64,000 bases of DNA. It comes from Symbiodinium natans (Eukaryota > Sar > Dinophyceae > Suessiales > Symbiodiniaceae). Below, one piece after another: positions 52,381-63,118 of the stretch (positions within the stretch are counted from its first letter, which is position 1; each line of letters begins with the position of its first letter). The stretch lies in the NCBI GenBank assembly GCA_905221605.1, contig CAJNDS010000192.1, positions 62,001 through 126,000 of the forward strand. Direction: 5' to 3'. The translations under genes were made by a program, and so were the position numbers. The notes beneath the pieces were generated by a model. The model was not told where the DNA came from. It saw only the letters and a program-made list of their open reading frames with translations, and made no database searches.

Positions 52381-55300
52381 GAAATGGTGGTAGTATAGAG
52401 GGGGGTAGGGAAACCCATGAACTCACATGTGGCCAGTTTCACCTCCAGGGCTCCTCCACAGCCACCATGGCTGCGGGCCTCGCTGGGACGAAGCTTCGCG
52501 ATTCTAAGGGCAGTTTGTATTATAAGGATTGATGCAGGGGTTCTAGGGCTTATATAGGGTTTATATAGGGAGTATACGGATGTATATAGGGTGTATATCG
52601 GGATTCATATAGGGTTTATGTAGGGATTTCCGGGGTTCATGCAGGGATTGGGGGGCGTCTAGAAGGCATCCAGCATGGGTGCCGGCGCCGCCTGCAATCC
52701 CACATCTGAGGCCCCACTAACGGGGAAGGGCAAAGAAGGCCACCCAACCAGGACGCGGGATGGCGGGTGCACTCGATGCAAGAAGGGCGGGGGAGGGGGG
52801 GGGTCCTTCTCTTACAAAAAAGGTGGCCCTGGGAAACTGCAGCGTAGTTGTGTCCAACCAGTTTTCTTCCAAGCGGCGGGCTGCCCCCATCGGCGTTGGC
52901 TCACCCGACAGCTTCTGAGAGATGGGATGCCCACGTATATGACTTAGATGTAGAAGGAATGCTTCTTTCCACGTTCCCCCTCTTGCTCTACTTGACTGCC
53001 TACCCACGCAGCTGTGAGAACACGCCGGACATGTTCACGGACCAATGGTAAAGACATCTTGTTCTGACATTGAAGCTGCTGCTTCCTTTTCGTGCTCAAC
53101 TATTCCGTGCGCTTGAGATCGAAAGTGTTCACGGCGAACAAGGCGCAACAGTAGTCCCGACAGGCACAGATTTGATGAAGACAGTCCCCAATGGGAGCCC
53201 AAAGCCCAGCTCCGTCTCAACAATGGTGAATGAGGTGTTGAGCAGCGTTTAAAGGACAAGGACTAAGTGATCGGACCCTGAGCTGCAACTCATATGTTAA
53301 GTCACGAGCCGGTCGGTTTTTTTCTTCCAAGAAGGCTTTGCAAGCGCTCGGTCGCTCTTTTGCATTTGTGCTCGGATGCTGCCTGCAGCACGCAGTCCGA
53401 CCAGTTTCACATTGACAAGACGATGCCATGGCGCGACACCTCTCAAGCGTTGCCCTTCTTCACACGATCCGACAAGCTGGTACGGCCCAGATGTGTCTAG
53501 AGATGCATGTGCAAAATGTGAGAGGTGGCTGCGGCAGCTCAAAACTCCACTTCAAGGGTCATCCCGGCCGTGCATTAAACAGTTGCCACGCAGTGCAAAC
53601 AGACTAGTTGGCTCCAGCCTAGGTCCTCGGGGGGACTTATAGAGCTTGAGCGAGCAGATCGGCTAGACTCCAGCAGCGGGAATGCGCAGGTGCACTTTTA
53701 AGCGCCTGCAAGTGGCTTTGACACAACTGTTCAAGGAAGGTCATCCCGGCCATGCATTTAAACAGTTAGGAACGCGCTGCGAACAGGCTGAATGCCTCCA
53801 GCCACGCTTATGTACTACTACGGAGGTTCCTGGCAGCACCTGCAAGCGGCTTCACGCCAACTGCCACTGGCCTTGTTTGGGCCTTGGGTGTCTGAAATCA
53901 TCGACTCGATGCAATGATGGTTCTCGGCAAGCGTCGAAACCACCTGCAGCAGGATCCGCTGCATTGGGAGCTGTTTGATGGTACCCAAACTTGCTCTACT
54001 TGTTGCTGGTCGGCGTCTTTTCACCAAACACTCATGTTGCAGAATGTGCCCATGTGTCCTAGTGGTGACACATGTACACGAGTCCCATGAACAGCACCAA
54101 TGTTAGATCAAATTGTTCTGCACTTGAGGTCTACTTCTCAGACGCTCGGATCCTGGCCAAGCAGAGAGCCCCATCCTTCCCTTACTCAACTCAAGGTGGC
54201 TCGGAGGGGGTTGAGTGGCTTGGGAGGGCTTTCCTGGTTCGAAGGGTTCCTTAGCTTCCTTCCCTTCAACGAAGGTGTGGGGCTTCGAGGAAAGCCCTGG
54301 GATCCTCAGAACTTGGCTCCCCGATGCACCCAAGGACTTGTAGATTGGTGGAAACTCCCGGATGGAAATCTAGGCATTCCACGCTCCTTCCTCCACCTGA
54401 AAATAATTTAAATATGTGAAATTGAAGAAATGCTTCTCCCAAGGCCCAAGGCTTCCTACCGTGCGCCTTGACCGGCTCTCCCTTGACGGCCCGGCAGATC
54501 ATGCACATCAGCGTCGAGCACCCACAAAAAGGGCGCCACCGACCTGGGCTCGCTTCTTGGGCTTGAGCTTGGGGTTTAAGGGGACTTGGAGGAGTTGATG
54601 ATGATTCGGGTGCAGGGATTTATAGGGTTTATAGGCCTCAGCAGGGAGTCGACCCCCTCCCTACACTTCCTCCCCACCTTCCCATCGAACTTCGTCTTAC
54701 GAACCTTGAATTTCACCTTCGCCGGGGGGGGGGGCGGGGGGGATCCCTGGAGTGTGGATGATCACGACACTTGTTCCAGTTTGTCTGCACCTAGCATTTT
54801 GATTGTTCATTACCATCTCACTCTGACTGTGTTCCAACACTTTCCGTCGTTCCACACTGACTCCATGCCCCCTTCCTCTTCAAATCTGCTAGAGGCTAGA
54901 GTTCGACGAAACACGTTTCGCCCAAGGCTTTTCTACTGCGCGCCTCGACCAGGCGCGGATGTCATCCGGCTCGTCCTTGACGTCCAGGCAGAGCAGGCCC
55001 ACGTTTGGGCAATCATAAGAGTCGAAAGCGCGAAAGGGCACCCGGGCACCCCACGGACCTGGGCTTGCTTCTTTGGCTTACGGCTTGTAGGGCTTAAAGG
55101 GCGGAGTTTAGGATTTTGGCATCGTACCTCCGAACAACTCCCTGTACTGCCCCTGCCCCCTCCCCCCCCCCCCGCCCCCACGAAGGCTCCCTCGTCCCTT
55201 CGGGATCACATGAGCGCGGGGGGGGTTTCAGCACGGGGTGATTTGTGAAGCAAGGGGCTGCTTTTCGGGGTACTTTCTGCAAAGAAGCCTGGTTCGAGCG

Positions 55301-56808
55301 GTATCTCGGAGCCGACTCCAAAATTAAAAGAAGACCCCCAAGTGGTGTTCCGCGCAATGCTGCGAGTCTTCGTTTCACCCCAAGACCCTGCCGAGGCACA
55401 TTAAGGCAAACTCGACGTCCTTGCCGCTCTGGTTCCAGCTGCACCTCGGAAGCTCATGCATCTTGCCTCAACCATGCTTGTCAGCATTCATTATGTGGCT
55501 CGCCCCTAAGGCCTTTAAACCCTTTTGGAGCCCAGCCGCAAGGCTTGCGGACTTAACCCGGTGGCACCTCCGAGGGCCTCCCCCGTCGTCTGCAAAACAT
55601 CTCCTCGGGGAGAACGGGGCAGGTGTCTGACTGGGGCTACAATTACGAGCAGAGTACGTCTTGCTGTGGTGACATTTGCTGCGGGTTCTTCTGATCGTTT
55701 TAACAAACGGCTTGTCCTAACATTTTACAATGAACCCCATAAGCCCTGCAAAGCCTGTGTGCTCACAGCCTTGGGCCCCTGAAGCAACCCTTCTGAGCCC
55801 CCGGAAATTTAAAAGGAAAGGCTTTTTGGCACCCATCTCCTGGGATCATTCTCACAAACCCGGGAGGCGCCAGCGGCAGAGGCTGTGTCTGGCACCATAC
55901 GACACTCGAAAGGCCACTCTGCATGCTCGTCTAATTTGCGGTGTATGTGAAGTGGGCTTATACAGAATATAAACCAAGGTGGTGGGGCTAGGTCTGCAAG
56001 TAACCTTAGGTCACGGCGTGGTCCCGAAGCTACTCTGTGATGGTGCTGAAGCTACCAGTTCCTGGCCTCTGTTCACATCGTTCCTTCTAGAGCTTCCGTG
56101 TCGTGTCCAGTGTCTCTACTTCAGTTGACCCTTGATGGCTGGTGGAATCACGGACGGATCCACAAGCATGGAAGTTCGAGGCTTCTTGGAAAAGCTACAT
56201 CTCATCTGCCTGCCATCCTGTCTAAGTGCCAGAAGCGCCCGCCTGCAGGAGTTAAGATCCCACTCCCATGGAATCCACAAGCATGGAAGTTGGAGGCTTG
56301 GAAAAGTTACATCTACCTGCAATCTTGTCTCTAAGTGCCAGAAGCAATTCCTCCCAAGCGCCGGACGCCCGCCCGTATGAGTTAAGATCCCACTCCCATG
56401 GCCAAGGCCTTTTGACAGGCACAGGGCACGTTAGCTTTGAAAGTCTTCTGCTTGGGTGAGACATGGTGAGACATGGTTGCATATTGCAGGCCGGCTGCCA
56501 GCTAATTAAGCGTAGTCATGGAGGAGCATCCCCCAGAGGTTGGGAGATTCTGCGGGGCGGGTTTGCTCGGAGCTCTTGCACGGTCGATGCGACGCGAGCC
56601 GGGAGACCGCATCCCCGAGGGAAAAGGAAATGTCCCACCCACACCCCGAATTGTCGGGGCTGCGGTCTCCCCTTTTGTTTTCTTCAACAGCTTCCGGCTC
56701 CGAAGCCAAACCCACCAAGAGGCACCTCTGTGCCACAAAGTGTATGTGCTGCCAGGCCCTCCGTGGCCTCTGCCGGGAGGCCTCTTCTTCGATCATGACT
56801 CTTTTCAA

Positions 56809-56955
56809 CCCTAAACCCAAAACCCTAAACCCTAAACCCTAAACTCTTTAAACCCTAAACTCTTTAAACCCTAAACCCTGAACCCTAAACCCTAAGCCCT
56901 AAGCCCTATAAGCCCTAAGCCCTAAGCCCTACCCTATAAACCCTAAAACCTAAAG
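56809..56955. repeat. Degenerate telomere-like tract
   Basis: About 20 CCCTAAA, CCCTAAG and interrupted variants. The homologous tract at 4.69 kb is shorter, and the block at 34.6 kb lacks it. Confidence 0.9.
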
Positions 56956-57361
56956 GGTCCTTTTCCAGGGCCATCAGCTCCTCAGGTCCTCCTTGGATTC
57001 TTCGAAAACCACAACAGCGCTTGGCGTCGCTCGAAACAACCCTAAACCTAAGAAACCCTAAATAAACACCCTAAGCCGACATTTACAAGCCCAAAAAGCC
57101 CCTAAACAAAACACTTGGCTCTATGGGAGACCTTTCCCCGGAGCTGGGCCCGAGGATGGTCGTTTGGCCTCTCTTCGGAGGGCAAAAGGATGCAGAGTTT
57201 TTCGAGCGCTGGGCATTCGCAGTGTCTTGGCTTTGTCTTATAAGTTGGCCCCCTTGCAACCCATTATTCAAAGTAAGATACTCTTACACACAGAAAGATC
57301 TTGCTTAGATTGTTCCACAGCAGAGGATCTTGGCAATCTTGATGGAGAGCCCACAACGCTC

Positions 57362-57424
57362 CTAGCGCTGCGGGCGGAGCTTCAGATCTTCCATGGTGCG
57401 ATCCCGGAAGGCAGCGGCGACTGC
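57362..57424 (-). CDS. Copy 3 terminal exon with stop
   Basis: AVAAAFRDRTMEDLKLRPQR then TAG, the same protein as in copies 1 and 2. This fixes the 3' end of the coding sequence. Confidence 0.8.
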   Translation of the reverse strand, partial: AVAAAFRDRTMEDLKLRPQR

Positions 57425-57963
57425 CTGCATCATCGAGATTTCTGTGGTGCTTAGAAAGGAGGGAATGGATTTTCTTTTTGCCACACTGTGTGTTCCGTAT
57501 AGCAGCAGCAAAAATACCTACCCAGCCATATGAGCGAACCCGACCGTGTTCGCAACGTCCTGACATGCATCGGGGCCAGCAACCTGTGCCTGAACATTGC
57601 CAGTGAAGGATCTCAGAATTGGCGCTGCGACCGGAGGTTGCTGTAGATGAGAGGTCCCATTTGAATACCCTCAAAGCAGCCTGCGATATAAGAGCCCAAA
57701 AAAGAAACCATGACTTATATAGAACAAGCCCAAAAAAGATGCAAAGCTTCCACAGAAAACATCAAGCTGAAGGAGTTGGAACACTCCCAAACCCGGCTTT
57801 CCTGACCTCCACGCCGGCGTCGCTGAGGGAATTCTCGTGGAGCCAGAGCATTTTGAGCTCCCTGTTGTCGCGGAGGCCGTGGACCAGTGCCTGCGGCGCG
57901 GCTTGTTGCTGAGGCGTGACAGAGAAAGACAGCGAGAGCGAGAGCGAGAGCGAGAGCGAGAGC

Positions 57964-57999
<36 letters not shown>

Positions 58000-60900
58000 G
58001 CGAGGCCATCGCAACTTCTGCTGCTTTAGATTCGCTGCGTGGCCTTCAAAACCTCCCAGACCTCCAAGTTCAACAGCCCCAAACTGTCCCAAACGTTGAG
58101 AAAAAAACGCAAGCCGGACAGCAAAAAGGGACAAAGCCATGCAAACCCCGCACCTCGGCTCCCGCATCGCTGACGCGGTTCTGACTCAGGGTCAGCGTGG
58201 CCAATTTCAGCAGTCGCGGCAGGACACCAGCCAAGGCCTGTGCAAATTGTGCAATGACAAGGGAGCTCGGCAACACTCTGGTGAGTCCGAGGCACGTCGC
58301 TTCTTTACGTTTCTCGGCCAGGGCTGTGGAGCCAAACTGCTGGCCGGGCACCGTCTACGAGCTACACCCTCTTGTTCTCGCAGCACTTCATTTGGCAGCG
58401 GGTCTGCGCTAACGAGTCATGCGAGCAGCCTAGTCCGCCTGGTATCCCGCCGAACAGAGCTAGACATTTGCACACAAGTCCTGCCCCAGGCATTGAACAA
58501 CCTGATATGGGCTGGCTATACCCTTTCACCAATACGATTCATGTCTCACTGATTGCGCTGTCACCAACAGTGAACCCGAATAGGCCAAGGCGAACCTCAC
58601 CATCTTAACAAAGATTCTCAGCGTGGAGCTGTGCACCGATTCCCGAGAATACTGCAACAGGCGGGCTTGCTGCAACATGCCTTTGAGAACTCCAAAGAAC
58701 AATGCTCCGCCTTCCCACACATACTTCTTCAGAATCCCCTCACCGTCCTCACCTGCGCAAACTTAATCACAGAAAGCTTCCTTGTGCGTTTCACTCCTGG
58801 ACTTTCTTTCCAGGCGCAAAAGTGAAAGGATGAAAAACCGCAAAGGTTGTGGGGTTCCTAAGCAATGCCAACGTCGGCCTTCGTGCCATCATCGCCGAAG
58901 CTGTTGTCGCGCAAGCCGAGATACTGTGCAGTTCCCAAAACAATACCAGTATCAATCTCATACACTACTTAGTCACTACCTGCTCACTGGAATACACAAT
59001 GCGAACTGTGTGCACCTGCACAGGGCATGACAAGCACATTCCACTCTATCCATCATGAGGCTTTGTGCAGGGCTGCAATTCATCCTGGCAAGCACCGCCT
59101 GCATCTGCGTGAGGTGCTGGAGGACTTCGGCCAGGGCCTGGCATACGACGCAAGCCCACTTCCCAAAACCTATAGATTTAGAATTTAGAATGTTTAGATT
59201 CGTCGCTCTCTGAGCTGCGCGTCCCAATCCCATGCAGCTGCCGCAGCATACTGTTTGCTAGCTTGCAATAAAATCGACTTCGATGGGAACTCTTTGGAGG
59301 TTCGGACTGAATGATCTGTTGATTTAGAGGGCCCAAACTCGATGCCGAAAAAATGGTGTCTTGCAAGGGCCTCCCCAGTTGCTACTTTCTGTTTTCCATG
59401 CACGTTTGGACAGCATGCTCACCTGGCCCACTTGGAGTGCGCCGCTGGGGTTCACATCAATCTTCTCATGTTCGGGAAGAAAATTTTCTTCGGTACTGAA
59501 GCAGGAGGCAGAAGAACAAATCACATCTACAAGTTGCAGCTCGAGACGATGCCTGGAGCCCGGCATCTGTGATGGAGTTGCTGAACACCCTCAAGTCGCT
59601 GAGCTTCGCATGTGGCCGCAGCGCGCTGGCCAGGGCCTCGCTCCACGTGCCCCATGCCGCAAGCAACATGCGCTGCATGGACTTGCCCTCTTTCCACAGA
59701 AAAACCTTACAATCCAAGTGAACTGACTGGCAGCCCCAACCTTCCAGCAAACCATCCGTGCACAGGATGCCCCGTTCCAAGCCTTGATGCCACCGTCGCC
59801 AATGCGGATTTCGTAGAGCATCAGCCTCTGCAAGGCCGCGTGTCCGCCCAGGCCAGCAGCGAGAGCCTGCCCCGCACCCCCCAGTCTTAAGACCAGGTGC
59901 ATTTACGATAAGGAAAGTTTTTGTGGACTGTGTGGACTGAAGGAAAATCGATCGCTGATGCCGGGGGCGAGGGCTTTCATGCAGGTTCCCTGAACTTGCT
60001 TTGGCTGTGCCGATGAGCCTAAAGAACGTCTTCCTGATCCCCCGAGCCCCATTGACAAGCCGTCACAACTGAATGACAGGTTTGTCCTGTGTGTTTTGCT
60101 GCTTCGTCATGATTGGCGCCGTGATTGGTGCTTGAGCACGTCGGAGTTCGGGGGCCCTGGGCTTGGTTTATCCTGGCCCGGCTGCCGGGCCCAGAAACCA
60201 GAAGTCGCCAGAAGAGAAAAACACTGCAGATCCTTCGGCGCGGCTGAGAGAAGTTGGGGAGAGTGAGGCCCAAGCTGCCAGAAAACTTGCGCCAAATGCC
60301 GAACGCCCCTTGGAAGACTTTGACTCTTCACTGTCCGAGTCTCTCCGGAAAATAATACACTTAAGACGGAACAGGCAGCCAGCCCTTTGCATGTTTCAGG
60401 CGCTCTTAGTATGAGGTGACTTGCCTGAATGTCGAAAGTTCGGCTTGCGGCATTTCTCATTTGCAGTGTGCATGGCTCCATCTGCCAAACTAGAATTCCT
60501 CACGTGCTGGCACTGACTCACGGGTCCCTTTAAATTCAGCAACTGTTGAGAGTTTGACAAGGCCTCCGAAGTTTGTAGAACAAACTTGTACGCCGTTCTT
60601 TCTGGGTGATGAGCCTACTATATAGACCTCTTCCTGAAACCTTTTGCCCCAGTGAGAAGCCGCAACTGAGACGGAGGATCAGCATGACAGGCTTGTCCTG
60701 TGCGTTTTGCTGCTTCGTACTGGCCGGTGCCGTGGTTGGCGCTTGAGCGTGTCGGAGTTCGGGGGCCCTGGGCTTGGTAATTTTCCTGGGCCCGGCTGCC
60801 GGGCTCAGAAACCAAAAGTCGTCAAAAGACGAAAACAGAATGACAACGCACCACCACGAGCATGAATGGGGGGGCGGGCGGAACAGTGCATCACTACAGG

Positions 60901-63118
60901 AAGTACACGGACCATGGAGCAACCTGCCTCCACCATCCCTGACGAAGGATACGATTTAGATACGTTTTGGAGGCCAGCAGCGTTTTCATAAGTTGCCCTT
61001 GGGTCTTTGAAAAGGGAGTGAAGTGGTGTCTTGTCGTTAAGATCTGTCTACAGGGCACAGACGCTTCCCAACCACCTCCTGCGCTGCTTTTGCCAACAGA
61101 ATGCACAGCCCTCCTCCCCCCGACTCTCGGACCCTGGGGCCTGCCAACTCTTGAAGCCTCTAACCCCATTTGGAAATTGCCAGAACTGAGATGTCTGGCT
61201 GGAAGGTGCTCGGCATCGGTTTCGTGCTGGAGCGCACCATGAGTTTCGTTAGGACTGGCGTAGGCTTGACAGTGTAGGTGCTCAAACACTCTTGGTCTTG
61301 CCTCGGCTCAGACAGAAGCACAACATCAAAGTAAGACCCAGTCCCGCCGCTAGATTCTATTGGAAGATCCGAGGTCTATCAGTGCTACTTAACTTCAGTA
61401 CTGGCTATGCAGAAAGCTGATGTCTGCCTCTACAGCCCGCAGGGCTTCACAGAACGCGCTCCCTTAAGAAGTCTTCCAGCCTGGGCTCCAAAGTCTCCGA
61501 TGGCATTCTCGCCCAGCATCAGCTCCTTCGCCGGGAGGGGCTCGTAGGAATGCGAACTTGTGGCATTCGAGTTGAGAGAAGATGCGGCCGCACGGCGATT
61601 TTTGAGGCTTGCTGCTGCCCTGAAAAGGCTTCAGCTTTGGTGCGGTTCAGATTCAGATCGAGACTTCGGGCAGATATCTCTAGAACTGCACCGCCTTGTG
61701 TTGTTTTCATGAAGTCAACAGACGTGATGCCTTTGCACGAGGTATGCCGCCATCCTTGCGAGACCCCATGCTATGCAACGCGTGCATCCGTCGGTAAATG
61801 CACGAGCTTGTCAGATCAAACTTCAAACTCAAGCAAGCTAGGCACTCGACATCGGACACTCGGATACTTGGATCCACGGATTGATGTGGCATCGCGACAA
61901 TTTGGTGCAGTCAAGCTTGGCAAATCTGGGGCTCAGGATCAATTCGACACGCCCTGACAAACGGGGACTGACGGCCTGCCCTTCGCGACATCCCACGCGA
62001 CTCAAAACCAAGCGAGCTTCAGGGAAGTGAACTGGAAGCTCCTTATTGGACATTATAAGGCCTAAACCCTAAACATCCCCAAGCCCTCAACCGATGAGGA
62101 AGCGCAGCTAGGCAGCCCATGAACCCACAGCTTCGACAGGCTCCAAGATCCCTTTCAAACTTCGGGGGGGAAGATTCCTTCAACTCGCGGTGTTTAGGGT
62201 TCAGGGCTTTATAGGGTTTGGAGAGAATCCTACAGCTATTTAAGGAATTGTCCTTGCTTAAGGGTTTTTGAGCTACCCTTCACGTTTGATCAGTCAAACC
62301 CGAATAGCATGCCGCTCCCAAGCAGAGCTCCCCGGCGACCTTTACAAACCCCGGCGGAGACTGGCAACTGGCGTCCTCGATGTTCGGGAGAGCTTTCAGA
62401 GCGTCCCCCAGGGCCTCTGCACACGAGGAAGTTTGGGGAGAGCGGGTCTTGGAAGTTGGGAGGGCCAATGTCCTGGACTTTGACTCGTCACAGTCCGAGG
62501 CTCTCAGGATAACTCCGCAGGAAATCCTTTTTGTACGCACTTAAGACGGAACAGGCAGTGCACCTGCACCCAGCAAATCCCAACTTGATCAACTCCAGGC
62601 CTGCGTCCCCGCATCGCCGAAGCCGTTCTTGCCCAGGCTTAGTTTTCGTAGGTCCTTGTGGTCTGCGAGGCCCTCGGCGATGGCCTGCGCACAGGCAGAC
62701 ATGCACCTTCGACCCTGAAACTTGCCGTCACGCAGCCGGATGTCCAGAGGGCAAACCAACAACTCCCAACCTGCACCAAAAAAAACACAAAAACAAAACC
62801 TACCTCGATCACTCCCAGGCCTGCGTCCCCGCATCGCCGAAGCCGTTGTTGTCCAGGATGAGTTCTCGTAGGTCCTTGTGGTGTGCGAGGCCCTCGGCGA
62901 TGGCCTGCATGGGGACAGGCCATGTTGCAGAAGCGCCCCTTCGGCCCTCAATCTTGCCATCACGTCGCCGGATGTCCAAAACAGCGTCAGGGCCTATACA
63001 GTACCGACTCCAAACCTTTCCCCTCTCCCAAGGCCTGGAGGCCGCTGTCGCCGATGCGATTGCTGAAGAGATACAGCAGCCGCAGCGAGGAGTGGCCGCC
63101 CAGACCAGCTCCAAGGGC
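57362..63118 (-). CDS. Copy 3 of the tandem LRR gene, 3' part only (12 exons seen)
   Basis: The 5' part, including the N-terminal domain, lies beyond the right edge. Visible exons encode one cassette with a duplicated LRR b, then LRRs d-h and the terminal exon, about 299 codons. Donors: 8 GC, 1 GA, 2 GT. No stop interrupts the exons. LRR d has lost the conserved asparagine (YEIRIGD). Exons keep the same lengths as in the other copies, so the gene is likely functional or only recently relaxed. Confidence 0.8.
57807..57890 (-). CDS. Copy 3 exon: LRR h
   Basis: Twenty-eight codons: ALVHGLRDNRELKML then WLHENSLSDAGVE. Donor GAG^GTCAGG. Confidence 0.87.
57931..58003. repeat. GA/GAGAGC microsatellite at a splice acceptor, copy 3
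   Basis: On the coding strand a long CT-rich tract before the LRR h acceptor, much longer than in copy 1 and mixed with CGCTCT units. Confidence 0.9.
58154..58237 (-). CDS. Copy 3 exon: LRR g
   Basis: Twenty-eight codons: ALAGVLPRLLKLATL then TLSQNRVSDAGAE. Donor GAG^GT. Confidence 0.87.
58879..58923 (-). CDS. Copy 3 exon: LRR f second half
   Basis: Fifteen codons, YLGLRDNSFGDDGTK; acceptor ACAG^TAT, donor AAG^GC. The last codon changed from CAG to AAG but the AG^G context is kept. Confidence 0.82.
59099..59137 (-). CDS. Copy 3 exon: LRR f first half
   Basis: Thirteen codons, ALAEVLQHLTQMQ; donor CAG^GC. Confidence 0.82.
59553..59636 (-). CDS. Copy 3 exon: LRR e
   Basis: Twenty-eight codons: ALASALRPHAKLSDL then RVFSNSITDAGLQ. 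Donor CAG^GC. Confidence 0.88.
59783..59866 (-). CDS. Copy 3 exon: LRR d
   Basis: Twenty-eight codons: ALAAGLGGHAALQRL then MLYEIRIGDGGIK. The consensus asparagine is isoleucine. Donor AAG^GC. Confidence 0.86.
59867..61480 (-). other. Long intron of copy 3 before LRR d
   Basis: 1,614 bp, homologous to 7,546-9,058 and 37,105-38,902. Only the half-exon relic near 60.23 kb is recognisable. Confidence 0.75.
60223..60247 (-). pseudogene. Decayed LRR c first-half exon, copy 3
   Basis: The upstream intron still aligns well with that of the intact exon at 42.5 kb (shared TTCTCTC, AGTTT and CTTAAGACGG stretches), but only about 24 bases of exon-like sequence remain. Confidence 0.45.
61481..61525 (-). 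CDS. Copy 3 cassette, LRR c second half
   Basis: Fifteen codons, ELMLGENAIGDFGAQ. S to F in the GDSGAQ turn is unique here. Donor CAG^GC. Confidence 0.83.
61526..62375 (-). other. Intron splitting LRR c, copy 3
   Basis: 850 bp, very similar to 9,104-9,957. No exon seen. Confidence 0.75.
62376..62414 (-). CDS. Copy 3 cassette, LRR c first half
   Basis: Thirteen codons, ALGDALKALPNIE, donor GAG^GACG. Confidence 0.8.
62601..62684 (-). CDS. Copy 3 cassette, LRR b (second, duplicate)
   Basis: Twenty-eight codons: AIAEGLADHKDLRKL then SLGKNGFGDAGTQ. Only 136 bp of intron separate it from the other LRR b; no other cassette has two. Confidence 0.87.
62821..62904 (-). CDS. Copy 3 cassette, LRR b (first of two)
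   Basis: Twenty-eight codons: AIAEGLAHHKDLREL then ILDNNGFGDAGTQ. Donor CAG^GCCTGGG. Confidence 0.87.
63035..63118 (-). CDS. Copy 3 cassette, LRR a
   Basis: Twenty-eight codons: ALGAGLGGHSSLRLLY then LFSNRIGDSGLQ. Donor CAG^GC. Confidence 0.87.

Larger units (their letters stand above)
52340..57361. other. Intergenic block downstream of copy 3
   Basis: Homologous to 1-5,197 and 30,360-35,052; no gene recognised. Ends with the longest degenerate telomere-like tract of the window. Confidence 0.7.
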
